64,000 nt of DNA from an uncultured Campylobacter sp. (GTDB lineage: Bacteria > Campylobacterota > Campylobacteria > Campylobacterales > Campylobacteraceae), in NCBI RefSeq assembly GCF_905372745.1, contig NZ_CAJPQR010000010.1, positions 1 through 64,000 on the forward strand, in the 5' to 3' direction. Each line of letters opens with the position of its first letter. Within the stretch, counting starts at the first letter, position 1. Shown here piece by piece: positions 8,032 through 17,168 of this stretch. Position numbers and translations under genes: made by a program. The notes beneath the pieces were generated by a model. The model did not search any database. It worked only from the letters and a program-made list of their open reading frames with translations, and had not been told where the DNA came from.

Positions 8032-9453
8032 TTACCCCAGTTTAGCCTTCAAAAGCTCATTTACTTTTGCAGGATTAAACGCACCTTTGCCCTCTTTCAT
8101 CGTTTGTCCGACGAAAAATCCAAAAAGCTTGTCCTTGCCGCTTTTATACTCTGCGACCTTGTCGGCGTTCGCGCTTAAAATTTGATCTATTGTCGCTATG
8201 ATGGCCGAGTCGTCGCTGACCTGCTTTAATCCTAATTTTTCGATGACGGCGTCTACGCTACCCTCGTTTTCCATGAGGTAGTCAAGCACTTCTTTTGCCG
8301 CCTTGGCGCTTATCGTGCCGTCTTCGATGCGGCGCAAAAGCTCTATCATCTTAGCCGAATTTACGGGCGACGTCTCGATCGTGGCGCCGTTTTTTAGACG
8401 ACCCAAAAGCTCGACGATGAGCCATGTTACGGCAAGCTTAGGAGAGATATTAGCAGCGATTAGCTCTTCAAAATACCTCGCCGTCTCCACGCTACTAGTT
8501 AAAACTACGGCATCGTCCTCTTTGACGCCAAGCTCTCGCTCGTATCTAGCGACCTTTTGCTCGGCAAGCTCGGGGATATTGATCGCTTCGTTATACATCT
8601 CCTCTGGGATCTCGACTGGTAGTAGATCGGGATCAGGGAAATATCTATACTCGGCGCTATCTTCTTTGCCTCGCATCGAGCGCGTGACTAAATTTACTGT
8701 ATCAAAAAGGCGAGTCTCTTGATAAACTTCCTCATCATATTTGCCGTCTTCCCACGCCGCGCTCTGACGCTCGACTTCGTAATCGATCGCTTTTTGGATA
8801 AATCTAAACGAATTTAAATTTTTAATCTCTACGCGGGTGTAGAGCTTGCTGTCGCCTTTTGGGCGGATGCTGACGTTGGCGTCGCAGCGAAAGCTTCCCT
8901 CTTGCATATTAGCGTCGCTGATGTTTAAAAATCGCAAAATCGAGTGCAGTTTTTTTAGATATGCAACCGCCTCGTCGGAGCTGCGCAGATCAGGCTCGCT
9001 CACGATCTCAAGCAGAGGCGTGCCGGCGCGGTTTAGATCGACTAGACTCTGTCCGCTCTCGTGGATATTTTTGCCCGCGTCTTCTTCAAGGTGCGCACGA
9101 GTGATGCCGATGCGCTTTTTCTCGCCGTTTACGTCGATAAAAAGCTCGCCTTTTTCTACTATCGGTATCTCAAACTGCGAAATTTGATAAGCTTTTGGAA
9201 GGTCCGGATAAAAGTAGTTTTTACGGTTAAAAACAGAGCGTTTATTTACAGTCGCATTTACCGCCGCACCGAAGCTTATCGCCTTTCTCACGGCTTCTTT
9301 ATTTAATACCGGTAAAGCACCCGGTAGCGCCAGGCAGGTCGGACAAACGTGAGTATTTGCCTCATCGCCGAAGCTCGTGGAGCAAGAGCAGAAAATTTTA
9401 GTTTTTGTATTAAGCTGAGTATGAACCTCTAGCCCGATAACGACTTCAAACAT
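8032..9453 (-). CDS. gatB: Aspartyl/glutamyl-tRNA(Asn/Gln) amidotransferase subunit B
   Basis: A 473-residue subunit of the GatCAB amidotransferase, which converts Glu-tRNA(Gln) and Asp-tRNA(Asn) to the amidated forms using ammonia from GatA. It begins with EVVIGLEVHTQLNTKTKIFC, has CPTCLALPGALPVLN, the GatB signature RAGTPLLEIVSEPDLRS, and the C-terminal tRNA-binding YqeY/GatB domain ending in FFVGQTMKEGKGAFNPAKV. Length is normal. It lies upstream of gpsA on the same strand; gatA and gatC are not in the window. Epsilonproteobacteria commonly depend on GatCAB for Gln-tRNA. Confidence 0.97.
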   Translation of the reverse strand: MFEVVIGLEVHTQLNTKTKIFCSCSTSFGDEANTHVCPTCLALPGALPVLNKEAVRKAISFGAAVNATVNKRSVFNRKNYFYPDLPKAYQISQFEIPIVEKGELFIDVNGEKKRIGITRAHLEEDAGKNIHESGQSLVDLNRAGTPLLEIVSEPDLRSSDEAVAYLKKLHSILRFLNISDANMQEGSFRCDANVSIRPKGDSKLYTRVEIKNLNSFRFIQKAIDYEVERQSAAWEDGKYDEEVYQETRLFDTVNLVTRSMRGKEDSAEYRYFPDPDLLPVEIPEEMYNEAINIPELAEQKVARYERELGVKEDDAVVLTSSVETARYFEELIAANISPKLAVTWLIVELLGRLKNGATIETSPVNSAKMIELLRRIEDGTISAKAAKEVLDYLMENEGSVDAVIEKLGLKQVSDDSAIIATIDQILSANADKVAEYKSGKDKLFGFFVGQTMKEGKGAFNPAKVNELLKAKLG

Positions 9454-9579
9454 AATTTGCCTTTTATTTAAAATTTAGGGCTTATTTTAGCAGGATTTTT
9501 ATTTAAGTTAGATAAAAAGAAAAGGTTGCGCCCGCCGATTTTTAGCGTATTTTAGCTAGCGGACGCATAAATTTAAATT

Positions 9580-10290
9580 TTAGTGTTCCTCGTGGCTGAT
9601 CAAAATTGCGCCGGCAAGATACACGTAAGTAAGAATCATAAAGATAAATGTCTGCAAGCACGCCATAAAGGTAAGCAAAACAAACGCAGGAAGCGGAGCT
9701 GCCCAAGGCGCTAGCGCAAGCACGACCAAAAGAAACAAATCATCGCCCTTGATGTTGCCAAAAAGCCTGAAAGAAAGCGATACTATGCGAGATAGATGCG
9801 AAACGACCTCAACGATAAACATTATCGGAGCTAGCCATTTGTTCGGTCCCATAAAGTGCGCAAAATACTTAATGATGCCGTTTTGTCTAATACCCTCAAA
9901 GTTGTAAAATATAAAAACAACGAGCGCCAAAGTAAGAGTCAAATTTAAGCTCGAAGTAGGAGCCTCAAATCCAGGTATTATGCCTATTATGTTACTCACG
10001 AATACGATCAAACCGATAGTGGCGACTAGCGGCAGATATTTTCTAGACAGCGCTTCGCTACCTAGCACGTCCTTGCCCATAGATACCACGCCCTCCAGAT
10101 ATGCCTCAAGCAAATTTTGAGAGCCGCGAGGCACTAGCTGCATATTTTTTGTAGCAAGTTTAGCAAAAAGCACTACGATAAGAGCGACAATAGCAAGATG
10201 TCCCGCATAATTTACCGCATGAATAACATGGTCGTTAGTCGTAAAAAAAGAAGCGATCCAACCCGTAAATAAAAACAAATTTTCTTGCAT
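9580..10290 (-). CDS. atpB: F0F1 ATP synthase subunit a
   Basis: A 236-residue integral membrane protein forming the proton half-channels beside the c-ring. Several hydrophobic helices are visible; the essential arginine lies in the conserved helix SHLSRIVSLSFRLFGNIKGDD, and the last helices (ALAPWAAPLPAFVLLTF and FIFMILTYVYLAGAI) are typical. It stands apart from other atp genes, as in C. jejuni, where atpB is separate from the F1 operon. The ATG is preceded by AAGG. Divergent or unrelated genes flank it, so it probably has its own promoter in the 150 bp upstream. Confidence 0.95.
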   Translation of the reverse strand: MQENLFLFTGWIASFFTTNDHVIHAVNYAGHLAIVALIVVLFAKLATKNMQLVPRGSQNLLEAYLEGVVSMGKDVLGSEALSRKYLPLVATIGLIVFVSNIIGIIPGFEAPTSSLNLTLTLALVVFIFYNFEGIRQNGIIKYFAHFMGPNKWLAPIMFIVEVVSHLSRIVSLSFRLFGNIKGDDLFLLVVLALAPWAAPLPAFVLLTFMACLQTFIFMILTYVYLAGAILISHEEH

Positions 10291-10437
10291 AGATTAACCT
10301 TGAATTTATAAATTTTAGACGCAATTTTATCTAAATAAACGTTAAAAGTTTTTTAAGTTTGCCCCAAATTTCGCCCGGTTTTTAGCTTTTTTACAAAATT
10401 TAGCCCAAATTTCGTCGCCGTTTTTTTAAAATCCTGC

Positions 10438-11205
10438 TCACGCGAAAAATCTATCGTAAACGAGCTTTAATATCGTCGCGCCCACGACGGCTAGAAATAC
10501 GACTCTAACAAATTTAACGTCCTTTTTCATGACCATATTTGAACCGAAATACGCGCCCAAAACCTGCCCCGCGCCCATCAAAAGCCCTACCGCCCAAAGT
10601 ATCTGTCCGCCCGCGATAAAAACGGCAAGAGAGACGATGTTGCTGGTAAAATTTAGGATTTTCGTATGCGCGACGGCTTTTTTCATATTTAGCCCGATGA
10701 GCGCAACCATCGCAAACGTCCAAAAACTGCCCGCTCCAGGCCCGAAAAATCCGTCGTAAAAGCCTAAAATTAGGCCAAATATCACGTAAAAGGCTCGTGC
10801 GTTCATTCGGGCAGCCCTATCCTCGTCGCCGACTTTTGGCATCAAAAGCGTATAAAGGAAAATCGCTATCAAACAAAACGGGATAATAATGCGCAAAAAC
10901 TCGGCGCTCAAAAACAAAATAAGCACCGTGCCGACGCACGCGCCGATAAATGTAAAAACAATGCCGATAAAAACTTCGCGGAAATTTATCATGCCTTTTC
11001 GGGCGAAATTTAGCGCCGCCGTGAAGCTACCGAAAGTACCTTGGAGCTTGTTCGTCGCTAGCGCCACGTGAGGCGGTACGCCCATCGCCATGATCGTGGG
11101 TAGTGCGATCAGTCCACCGCCGCCCGCGATCGCGTCGACGAAGCCAGCCGCAAACGCCGCCGCAAAAAATATCAAATACGCTGTAACGCCGAAGTCAAAG
11201 TCCAT
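10438..11205 (-). CDS. TSUP-family permease (sulfite exporter TauE/SafE family)
   Basis: A 255-residue inner-membrane protein with about eight hydrophobic helices in two repeats. The family motif FVDAIAGGGGLIALP lies near residue 20, and the second repeat has GFYDGFFGPGAGSFW. TSUP members move sulfite, sulfoacetate or related anions; the substrate cannot be read from sequence. I chose the ATG at 11205 (MDFDFGVTAYL) because GAAGGGG stands just upstream; the in-frame ATG at 11232 has no ribosome binding site. It is monocistronic, between atpB and sodC. Confidence 0.88.
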   Translation of the reverse strand: MDFDFGVTAYLIFFAAAFAAGFVDAIAGGGGLIALPTIMAMGVPPHVALATNKLQGTFGSFTAALNFARKGMINFREVFIGIVFTFIGACVGTVLILFLSAEFLRIIIPFCLIAIFLYTLLMPKVGDEDRAARMNARAFYVIFGLILGFYDGFFGPGAGSFWTFAMVALIGLNMKKAVAHTKILNFTSNIVSLAVFIAGGQILWAVGLLMGAGQVLGAYFGSNMVMKKDVKFVRVVFLAVVGATILKLVYDRFFA

Positions 11206-11651
11206 TTTTACCCCTTCAAAAAACAAAATCATACTACGAAAAATTTAAAAATTTATAAAATTTGGCTTTTTGTTTTACTATGGTTAAAATTTAATAAAAC
11301 TGCGAGTAATTTTTGCCAAGCAGGGTTAAATTTAGCAGTTTGGGTTGCGGCGTATTTTGTAAAATTTGCCGGTACAGTCGGCGATTTTATTTTGAAATTT
11401 TGGAACAAATTTCGTAAATTTAGATACCGAAATTTGAGTCAAATTTGATAAGGGTAAATTTGGCATAGTTTTTAAAATTTCATTTGTAAAACACGATGAT
11501 AAAATTTATATTTAAAAAGTGTAGGTTTAAAAAGCAGGCTATCAAATTTAACGTCCAAAACGCCTTTAGAGCAAATTTAAATCACGTCAAATTTGAGTAA
11601 AAAAAGAAAAATCCGCCGACCGCCGAGCGCGGCAAATCGGCGAATGCGGGA
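11206..11651. other. About 440 bp gap between the TSUP gene and sodC
   Basis: No gene or structured RNA recognised. The sequence is AT-rich with repeated AAATTT. A 68-codon plus-strand frame starting at 11593 runs into sodC antisense and lacks a ribosome site; I treat it as chance. Confidence 0.5.
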
Positions 11652-12200
11652 TTATTTTATAACGCCGCAAACCATTCTAGCGCCGCCGCCGCCAAGAGGC
11701 TTTGGATGGTCGCTGTGGTTATCGCCGCCGACGTGGATCATTAGCGAGTGGCCTTTTAGCTCGTCGATTGTTTTGATTTTTGGAGCTAGCACAGGATAAA
11801 CCGCGTTACCCTCAGCATCAACGAAAAGCGCAGGTAAATCGCCCTTGTGGCCGCTGTCGTCCCATGCAAAAGAGTGTTTTTTAGTCTCAGCCGGATCCCA
11901 GTGACCGCCCGCTTTCATGCCTAGGCCTTTTTCATTTGCGCCGCAGTCAGCGTTTTGATGCACGTGAAATCCGTGCGCGCCGCCCTCAAGGCCTTTAAGA
12001 TTCGGGAATAGCGCCACGCCGTAGTTAGTCTCGATCGCTACGACCTCGCCTACGACAGTGTTGCCCTTTTCGCTTAGTTGCTCCATAGTTACGACTAGGT
12101 GCTTGCCTGCCTTTGGATCAAAGGCTTTTTCCTCGTGCGCAAGGGCGCTAGTAGCCAGTAGATAGCCTAGAGCCGCGCTAGCTAAAACGATTTTTTTCAT
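11652..12200 (-). CDS. sodC: Periplasmic Cu/Zn superoxide dismutase
   Basis: A 182-residue protein with a signal peptide (about 1-21, ending SALAHEE), so it acts in the periplasm, dismutating superoxide to peroxide and oxygen. The family signature GGAHGFHVHQNADCG supplies copper-site histidines and the disulfide cysteine; GGHWDP holds a zinc-site histidine and SLMIHVGGDNHSDHP the later copper histidine and the catalytic-loop region, with GGGGARMVCGVI at the end. AAAGGAG precedes the ATG by 6 bases. C. jejuni relies on SodB, so this periplasmic enzyme marks the species as one carrying extra oxidative defence. Monocistronic. Confidence 0.96.
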   Translation of the reverse strand: MKKIVLASAALGYLLATSALAHEEKAFDPKAGKHLVVTMEQLSEKGNTVVGEVVAIETNYGVALFPNLKGLEGGAHGFHVHQNADCGANEKGLGMKAGGHWDPAETKKHSFAWDDSGHKGDLPALFVDAEGNAVYPVLAPKIKTIDELKGHSLMIHVGGDNHSDHPKPLGGGGARMVCGVIK

Positions 12201-12336
12201 TTTTTCTCCTTAAAATGTAATTGCAAGGTAACTATAGCCTAAATTTGATTAATTTAGGCTTTAAATTTTCTTAAATTTAATGCGCCGCGATGCCTCAAAT
12301 TTGCCGCCGTTTCGCGTAAAGCAAAACCCGTCAAAT

Positions 12337-13098
12337 TTACTTTATCCAGCTTAAAATTTGCGCCAGTTCGCCGCTTTGACCGATGCGGTAGAGCGCAAAG
12401 TCGTATTTGATTGGGTCGGCTGGGTCAAATTCGCAAAGCTTGTCCGTTAGCTCGCGCACGGCTTTAAAATCATAGCTTTTGCGAGAGATTAAGCCCAAAT
12501 TTAGCGAAACTCGGTGTGTGTGCACGTCAAGAGGCATGAGGAGCTCGCTTTTTGGCAGGCTTTTAAAGAGCCCAAGGTCGATGTCGCTATCTCGCACCAT
12601 CCAGCGCAAAAACATATTGTAGCGTTTATACGGGCTTTGCGGCGCTTTTTCGTAAGGCTTGCCGAAAAAAAACTCATATCCCTCCGAGCGGTAAGGGTTT
12701 AGCGAGTAGATAAATTTAATAAGCTCGTTTATACCGTCTATCATCGAGCCGTTTTTCTCAAAGCCAGATCTCACCGCGCTTTCGATATCGCCGTGCTTTT
12801 TTAGGCGTGAAACGGTGATAAAAATCTGCCGCACGTCCTCGCAGCTTTGAAAGCGGTATTTGTGCCGCGTCAAATTTGAGATGATCTCCTCCTCGCTTTT
12901 ATCCAGCAGCGAAAAGTCGAGCGAATTTAGAAAATTTACGATTAGCTTTGCGTTGCCGTAAGCAAAAAGCGCGCAGATGAGCGATATCTCGGGCGTTTTA
13001 AATTTGCTAGCGACTTGCAGCGGATCGGCTGCGGCAAACAAGTCCGCATGGGTATTTTTAGAGATTACGTTTTGATCTAGGAGGGTTTTTAAGTCCAT
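12337..13098 (-). CDS. TIGR02757 (DUF2400) family protein of unknown function
   Basis: A 253-residue protein. LICALFAYGNAKLIVNFL, NPYRSEGYEFFFGKPY, KRYNMFLRWMVRDSDIDLGLF, LDVHTHRVSLNLGL and EFDPADPIKYDFALYRIGQ match what I remember of the TIGR02757 family common in Campylobacterota and Bacteroidetes; helix-hairpin-like DNA-glycosylase folds have been suggested for it, but no function is established. The start at 13098 has AAGGC in the right place, but that Shine-Dalgarno lies in the 3' arm of a strong hairpin (13099-13141), suggesting translational control. flgK lies upstream on the same strand with only 54 bases between. Confidence 0.85.
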   Translation of the reverse strand: MDLKTLLDQNVISKNTHADLFAAADPLQVASKFKTPEISLICALFAYGNAKLIVNFLNSLDFSLLDKSEEEIISNLTRHKYRFQSCEDVRQIFITVSRLKKHGDIESAVRSGFEKNGSMIDGINELIKFIYSLNPYRSEGYEFFFGKPYEKAPQSPYKRYNMFLRWMVRDSDIDLGLFKSLPKSELLMPLDVHTHRVSLNLGLISRKSYDFKAVRELTDKLCEFDPADPIKYDFALYRIGQSGELAQILSWIK

Positions 13099-13141
13099 TT
13101 TTAGCCTTTTTGGCCGAGATTTTAAACCAGAAAGGCTAAAA
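13099..13141 (-). promoter_or_regulatory. Hairpin covering the ribosome binding site of the TIGR02757 gene
   Basis: On the minus strand TTTTAGCCTTT (13141-13131) pairs with AAAGGCTAAAA (13109-13099) over 11 bp, with an inner TGG/CCA triple after one mismatch. The 3' arm contains the AAGG needed to start translation at 13098. The arm is not followed by a T run, so it fits translational masking better than an intrinsic terminator, although it also lies just after flgK and may protect that 3' end. Confidence 0.55.
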
Positions 13142-13152
13142 GAAATTTAAAT

Positions 13153-15006
13153 TTACTGTTTTAGCGTCAGCAAGGTATCGAGCATCTTTTCTACGGTCGT
13201 GATGATTTTGGCCGCCGCGCCGTAGCTGCTTTGAAAACGTATGAGATTTGTTAGCTCCTCGTTTAAATTTACGCCGCTAACCGACTGGTACTCAGACATA
13301 GCAACTTTATGGATAGCTGTATTTGCGTCGTTTAGATCGTTATTTGCTTGAGTCTGGCTGGCTAGATCGGTTGTGATATAGCGGTAGTAGCCCTCGACGC
13401 TCTCCTCCTTGTCCGCATGCTTATCGGAGTAAAATATTATTTTTTTATACTGCATTTGCACCATATCGTTTGCGACTTCGTTGTTGCCCGGAGTCGGATT
13501 TGAGTAGGCTTTTAGCTTGTGCGGATTTTCGGTTAGCTCGCTTTTTACGCTCATATTTTTTGCATTTCCGCCCTCAAAGACCCTATTTATCCCGATTATA
13601 CCCGGGAAATTCGTACCACGGTCTACAAAAGCAACGCTGTATTCTCCGGCATTTCTTTTAGCTGTTACGCCAAACGTACCTTTGCCCGTCGCCGCGTCAT
13701 ATTGATAGTTTGCCTGAAAATAATCGTCCACGTCGTTTAGCGAGTTATTATCGCCGTTGTCGTCGGTGTCGGAGTTAAAGTCCCGCACGATAGAGTTGCC
13801 GCGCGTGTTGTCGTTCATAGACGTGGTTGCGTTTACGTTTATCGTCTTGCGTGCGACTTCTTGGCCTTGGTTATTATAAACTACGACGTCAAAGCTACCG
13901 TGCTTGATGTCGTTATTAAAATTCATCAGCGTCCTAGAGTTGCTTAAACCGTCTAGTTCGTCCGTTACGGCGTTTTCTACGGCTGATTTGGCGTAGATAT
14001 TGTTCGTCTCGTTGATGATGCCTTTAGCAAACGTATTTAGGTTGTCGATGTATTTTTGTATGGTTCCGTCTTGAAACTCTCCGCTATCGTCCACCCTGCG
14101 TCCGCGTAGATCCAGCGCGGCGCCTAGTTTACCGCCTGAAATTCGTCCGTTTAGATCGACCTTTTTACCGTCGTTCCTCTCAAAAAATACGCCTTTAAAA
14201 TCGCTCTTATCGCTTATCCTATCGACTGTTAGCGGATGATACGTCGTGCCGTCTACGATGTTAAATCCGGATATATTTATCTGATGCTTCGTACCCATAT
14301 CGGTTACGGTCGGATCGACATTACTGCTTTGTAGTTGCCCTTTAAATACGCTAATACCTACGAGCTTTGACATCGCAAGCTCGAGCTGATCGCGTTTATC
14401 TCGTAGGTCGTTTGCTCTAGTAGTGCCGACTGATTCGACCCGGACGATCTCTTTATTTATCTGCGCGATTTGCTTGGCGTATTTGTTGATTTCGTTTACG
14501 GAAACCTCTACCTGCGAGTCCACGTCTTTTTGTATCTTGGTTAGCATATCGCGGGCTTTATTTATACTATTTGATAGCGTCGAGGCCGAATTTAGCAAAT
14601 TTACCTTCTGCGAGCCTTCCGTCGGGTTTGATGCAAGGTTGTTCCACGCGTTAAAATAATTTTGCAAATCTCTGCCTATACCTACGCTTTGCAGATCGGG
14701 GAAGCGCTGAGAAATCTCTTCTAAAATTTGCTTTTTATATTCGCTTGATTCTAAATTTATATTTGAAGTACGAAGCCTAGCGAATGTAAACTCGTCATGC
14801 ACGCGCACGACCGTATCGACCTTAGTGCCAGTACCGATGTCGCCCGGCATATCGTGAAAAGGCTCTCTAGCAGACTGTACGACGCGCTGCCTCGTGTAGT
14901 GCTCGCTATCGGCGTTTGTTATGTTGTGTCCTGTCGTAGTGATTTGCGTCTGCGCGGCATCTAGGCCGCTCATCCCGATATGTAAAGACGAAAAAATATT
15001 AGCCAT
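13153..15006 (-). CDS. flgK: Flagellar hook-associated protein 1
   Basis: A 617-residue junction protein linking hook and filament, exported by the flagellar type III system. The N-terminus IFSSLHIGMSGLDAAQTQITTTGHNITNADSEHY is the rod/hook-family coiled-coil D0 motif, and the C-terminus ends SGVNLNEELTNLIRFQSSYGAAAKI, VEKMLDTLLTLK, the matching D0 helix. The middle is the variable D2/D3 surface domain. Length is close to C. jejuni FlgK. It starts 2 bases after the stop of the FlgN-like chaperone gene, so chaperone and cargo are co-translated. Confidence 0.96.
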   Translation of the reverse strand: MANIFSSLHIGMSGLDAAQTQITTTGHNITNADSEHYTRQRVVQSAREPFHDMPGDIGTGTKVDTVVRVHDEFTFARLRTSNINLESSEYKKQILEEISQRFPDLQSVGIGRDLQNYFNAWNNLASNPTEGSQKVNLLNSASTLSNSINKARDMLTKIQKDVDSQVEVSVNEINKYAKQIAQINKEIVRVESVGTTRANDLRDKRDQLELAMSKLVGISVFKGQLQSSNVDPTVTDMGTKHQINISGFNIVDGTTYHPLTVDRISDKSDFKGVFFERNDGKKVDLNGRISGGKLGAALDLRGRRVDDSGEFQDGTIQKYIDNLNTFAKGIINETNNIYAKSAVENAVTDELDGLSNSRTLMNFNNDIKHGSFDVVVYNNQGQEVARKTINVNATTSMNDNTRGNSIVRDFNSDTDDNGDNNSLNDVDDYFQANYQYDAATGKGTFGVTAKRNAGEYSVAFVDRGTNFPGIIGINRVFEGGNAKNMSVKSELTENPHKLKAYSNPTPGNNEVANDMVQMQYKKIIFYSDKHADKEESVEGYYRYITTDLASQTQANNDLNDANTAIHKVAMSEYQSVSGVNLNEELTNLIRFQSSYGAAAKIITTVEKMLDTLLTLKQ

Positions 15007-15008
15007 TT

Positions 15009-15437
15009 TTAAACCCTCGTTTTAAATAAACTTTCAGGCATCAAGCCTTCTTTATCGTAGTTGCCGGGCTCGCTTTTAAACATATTTTTTAGCAAGCTAT
15101 CGAAAAATTCTTTCACTCCGACGACGTATTTTGCGTATTCTTTGTTTTTTGAGTAGAGCTCTTCAAGCTTTGAGCGCATAAGTGCGAGAGATGATTTTAC
15201 CTCATCATCTAGGATAGAGCTTAAATTTGCCCCGCCGTTTTCCTTTGAGACTCTTAAAAGCTCTTTATCTAGCAGCGATTTTATAGATTCGAATTTTTTA
15301 ACCAGCTCGTTTTTGCGTCTAACGCTATCATCGACCTTAGTGTGATCGGCTAGTTTTATCTTTTCTATATCTTCCGTAGTTTGAGCGATGAGCTCGTCTA
15401 GCACCCCCATCGCCTCATCCAAATATCTTTTAAGCAT
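15009..15437 (-). CDS. flgN: FlgN-like flagellar export chaperone
   Basis: A 142-residue, highly charged, mostly helical protein directly upstream of flgK. FlgN chaperones bind the C-terminal helices of FlgK and FlgL and deliver them to the export gate. There is no strong motif; the call rests on size, helical heptads (IAQTTEDIEKIKLADHTKV, LVKKFESIKSLLDKELLRV), and its place between flgM and flgK, as in C. jejuni (Cj1465). AAGGACA precedes the ATG. Confidence 0.78.
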   Translation of the reverse strand: MLKRYLDEAMGVLDELIAQTTEDIEKIKLADHTKVDDSVRRKNELVKKFESIKSLLDKELLRVSKENGGANLSSILDDEVKSSLALMRSKLEELYSKNKEYAKYVVGVKEFFDSLLKNMFKSEPGNYDKEGLMPESLFKTRV

Positions 15438-15472
15438 TTTTGTCCTTTCTTTTTACGCAAGGACAAAAAATC

Positions 15473-15676
15473 TTATAAAAGCGTATCGGCAACGGCTTTT
15501 GCAGTCTTGGACATATCTAGTTTATATGTTCCGTTTGCGATCTGCTCGGCTATCTTTGCAACCTTGCTTTCTTCTTTGCCTTGTGTTTTTTCCATGTTTT
15601 CGCTCTTTTTTACGTCGTTTGAGCGAGTGATTTGCTGTGGGCTCATGCCCAGTTTAGCTCCCAAAGTTCCTATCAT
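15473..15676 (-). CDS. flgM: Anti-sigma-28 factor FlgM
   Basis: A 67-residue protein. FlgM binds FliA (sigma-28) and is released when exported through the completed hook. The C-terminal half, VAKIAEQIANGTYKLDMSKT AKAVADTLL, is the sigma-binding motif typical of the family (I...I..G.Y.ID...A..). Campylobacter versions are short, and this one fits. The region just upstream (15677-15729) reads TGCCGATTT on the minus strand, close to a sigma-28 -10 (CGATAT), consistent with autoregulation; I consider that site weak. Confidence 0.88.
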   Translation of the reverse strand: MIGTLGAKLGMSPQQITRSNDVKKSENMEKTQGKEESKVAKIAEQIANGTYKLDMSKTAKAVADTLL

Positions 15677-15729
15677 TTTAAAGCCTTTTTAGATTTGTTA
15701 GAAACTAAATCGGCAAATTTTGAAATTTC

Positions 15730-16041
15730 TTAAGCCCTTTCTTTCAAATAATTGAATAAAAGTTCGCTAAAGCCCAAATTTCCGCTCAGAGCCTTACTCA
15801 TCGTATCGTTATACATCGAGTGATATATCTCGTCTCCGGCATCTTTGCCAAATAACGGATTTTCATCCTTTAGCGCGATATCTAGCACGCTTTTAACCAA
15901 AAACGCCTCAAAAGCGTCGGTTTGCTCTTTTAAAAGCGCGTCTTGCTCGCTTTGAGGCTTATCCGTGCGTCTATTTTCGATAGAGCTCGTGGCAAATTTA
16001 TTATACGAGCTTAAAGCCGCCGAAGTATCTACGTTTAACAT
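15730..16041 (-). CDS. flgJ: Rod-binding protein (FlgJ N-terminal domain)
   Basis: A 103-residue protein equivalent to the N-terminal rod-capping half of FlgJ. EQTDAFEAFLVKSVLDIALKDE followed by HSMYNDTMSKALSGNLGFSE matches the rod-binding family. Unlike enterobacterial FlgJ it lacks the C-terminal muramidase, which is the usual state in Epsilonproteobacteria. The ATG overlaps the flgI stop (TAATG), so it is coupled to flgI. Confidence 0.86.
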   Translation of the reverse strand: MLNVDTSAALSSYNKFATSSIENRRTDKPQSEQDALLKEQTDAFEAFLVKSVLDIALKDENPLFGKDAGDEIYHSMYNDTMSKALSGNLGFSELLFNYLKERA

Positions 16042-17102
16042 TATATTATCTCCAAATTTACGTGTATAGCGCCTACGCGTTTTAGATTTTCCATTATCGC
16101 GATGATGTCGCTAGGCGTCGCGCCCATCTTGCTTAGCGCCCTTGCGACGCTAGCTACGGTTGTTTTTTCGCCGCTGATTTTTAGCATATTAGTTAGCGGA
16201 TCAACCGCTGCGCCGTCTTGCAGATCGATTGTTTGCTGATTTGCAGCCATATCGCCATACGAGCTAGGTTCTATCTTTATCGTGATATCTCTGTGCGTGA
16301 TGACGACTGGATCAACCGTGATATTTATACCGCTTACTATCGTACCGGTTCGCTCGTCGATTACGATTTTATCTAGTGCTTTATAATCAACGTCTAAATT
16401 TAACACCTTAGCGATAAACTCAACCGCGTTTGAGCCTTCCGGTTTTGATACTTTGATGGTTCTAGAGTCGATAGCCGTCGCAGTTTCGCCGCCTAGATTT
16501 AAATTTACGGCTCTTTGGATATTTGAAGCGGTGTCGAAATTCGACTCCTTTAAGCTTAAAAATATCGCTTCTTGATTATAGATATCGTATGCTATCTCGC
16601 GCTCCACGATCGCGCCGCTTGGGATCGTACCCGCAGTTACGTGGTTACCATCCTTGCTTGCTCCGCCGCGAGATGCCGTCTTGCCGCCTATGGTTAGCGA
16701 GCCCTGCGCTAGAGCGTAAATGTCGCCGTCCACTCCCTTAAGCGGAGTCATCAAAAGCGTTCCGCCCTGAAGGCTCTTTGCGTCGCCGATAGATGAGATT
16801 ACGACGTCAAGCTTATCGCCCTGCCTAGCAAATGGCGGCAGCTTTGCGATAACCATTACCGCGGCGGTGTTTTTTGATTTGATGTCGTCTGGCTTTATTT
16901 TTACATTCACGCTTTGAAGCATATTTGAAAGAGACTGGATCGTAAACTCCGAGCTACTGCCGTCGCCAGAGCCGTTTAGGCCTACGACCAGGCCGTATCC
17001 TATCAGCTGATTTTCCCTCACGCCCACGACATTTGCGATGTCTTTTATCTGCGCCGCAAAAGCCGATATAGCAAGGGTTAGCAAGCATGCCGCTAGTTTC
17101 AT
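16041..17102 (-). CDS. flgI: Flagellar P-ring protein
   Basis: A 353-residue periplasmic protein forming the P-ring around the rod in the peptidoglycan layer. A short signal peptide (MKLAACLLTLAISAFAAQ) precedes IKDIANVVGVRENQLIGYGL VVGLNGSGDG, the family signature. The ATG at 17102 has AAGGACA upstream; an in-frame start at 17141 would add 13 residues in front of the signal peptide without a better ribosome site. It heads flgI-flgJ-flgM-flgN-flgK, with the RsmD-type methylase gene 66 bases upstream, as in C. jejuni (Cj1461-Cj1466). Confidence 0.95.
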   Translation of the reverse strand: MKLAACLLTLAISAFAAQIKDIANVVGVRENQLIGYGLVVGLNGSGDGSSSEFTIQSLSNMLQSVNVKIKPDDIKSKNTAAVMVIAKLPPFARQGDKLDVVISSIGDAKSLQGGTLLMTPLKGVDGDIYALAQGSLTIGGKTASRGGASKDGNHVTAGTIPSGAIVEREIAYDIYNQEAIFLSLKESNFDTASNIQRAVNLNLGGETATAIDSRTIKVSKPEGSNAVEFIAKVLNLDVDYKALDKIVIDERTGTIVSGINITVDPVVITHRDITIKIEPSSYGDMAANQQTIDLQDGAAVDPLTNMLKISGEKTTVASVARALSKMGATPSDIIAIMENLKRVGAIHVNLEII

Positions 17103-17168
17103 TTTTGTCCTTAAATTTGTATTTTCAAGGACTAAAAGCAATTAGCATTCCAAATTTGACGCAAGAAT

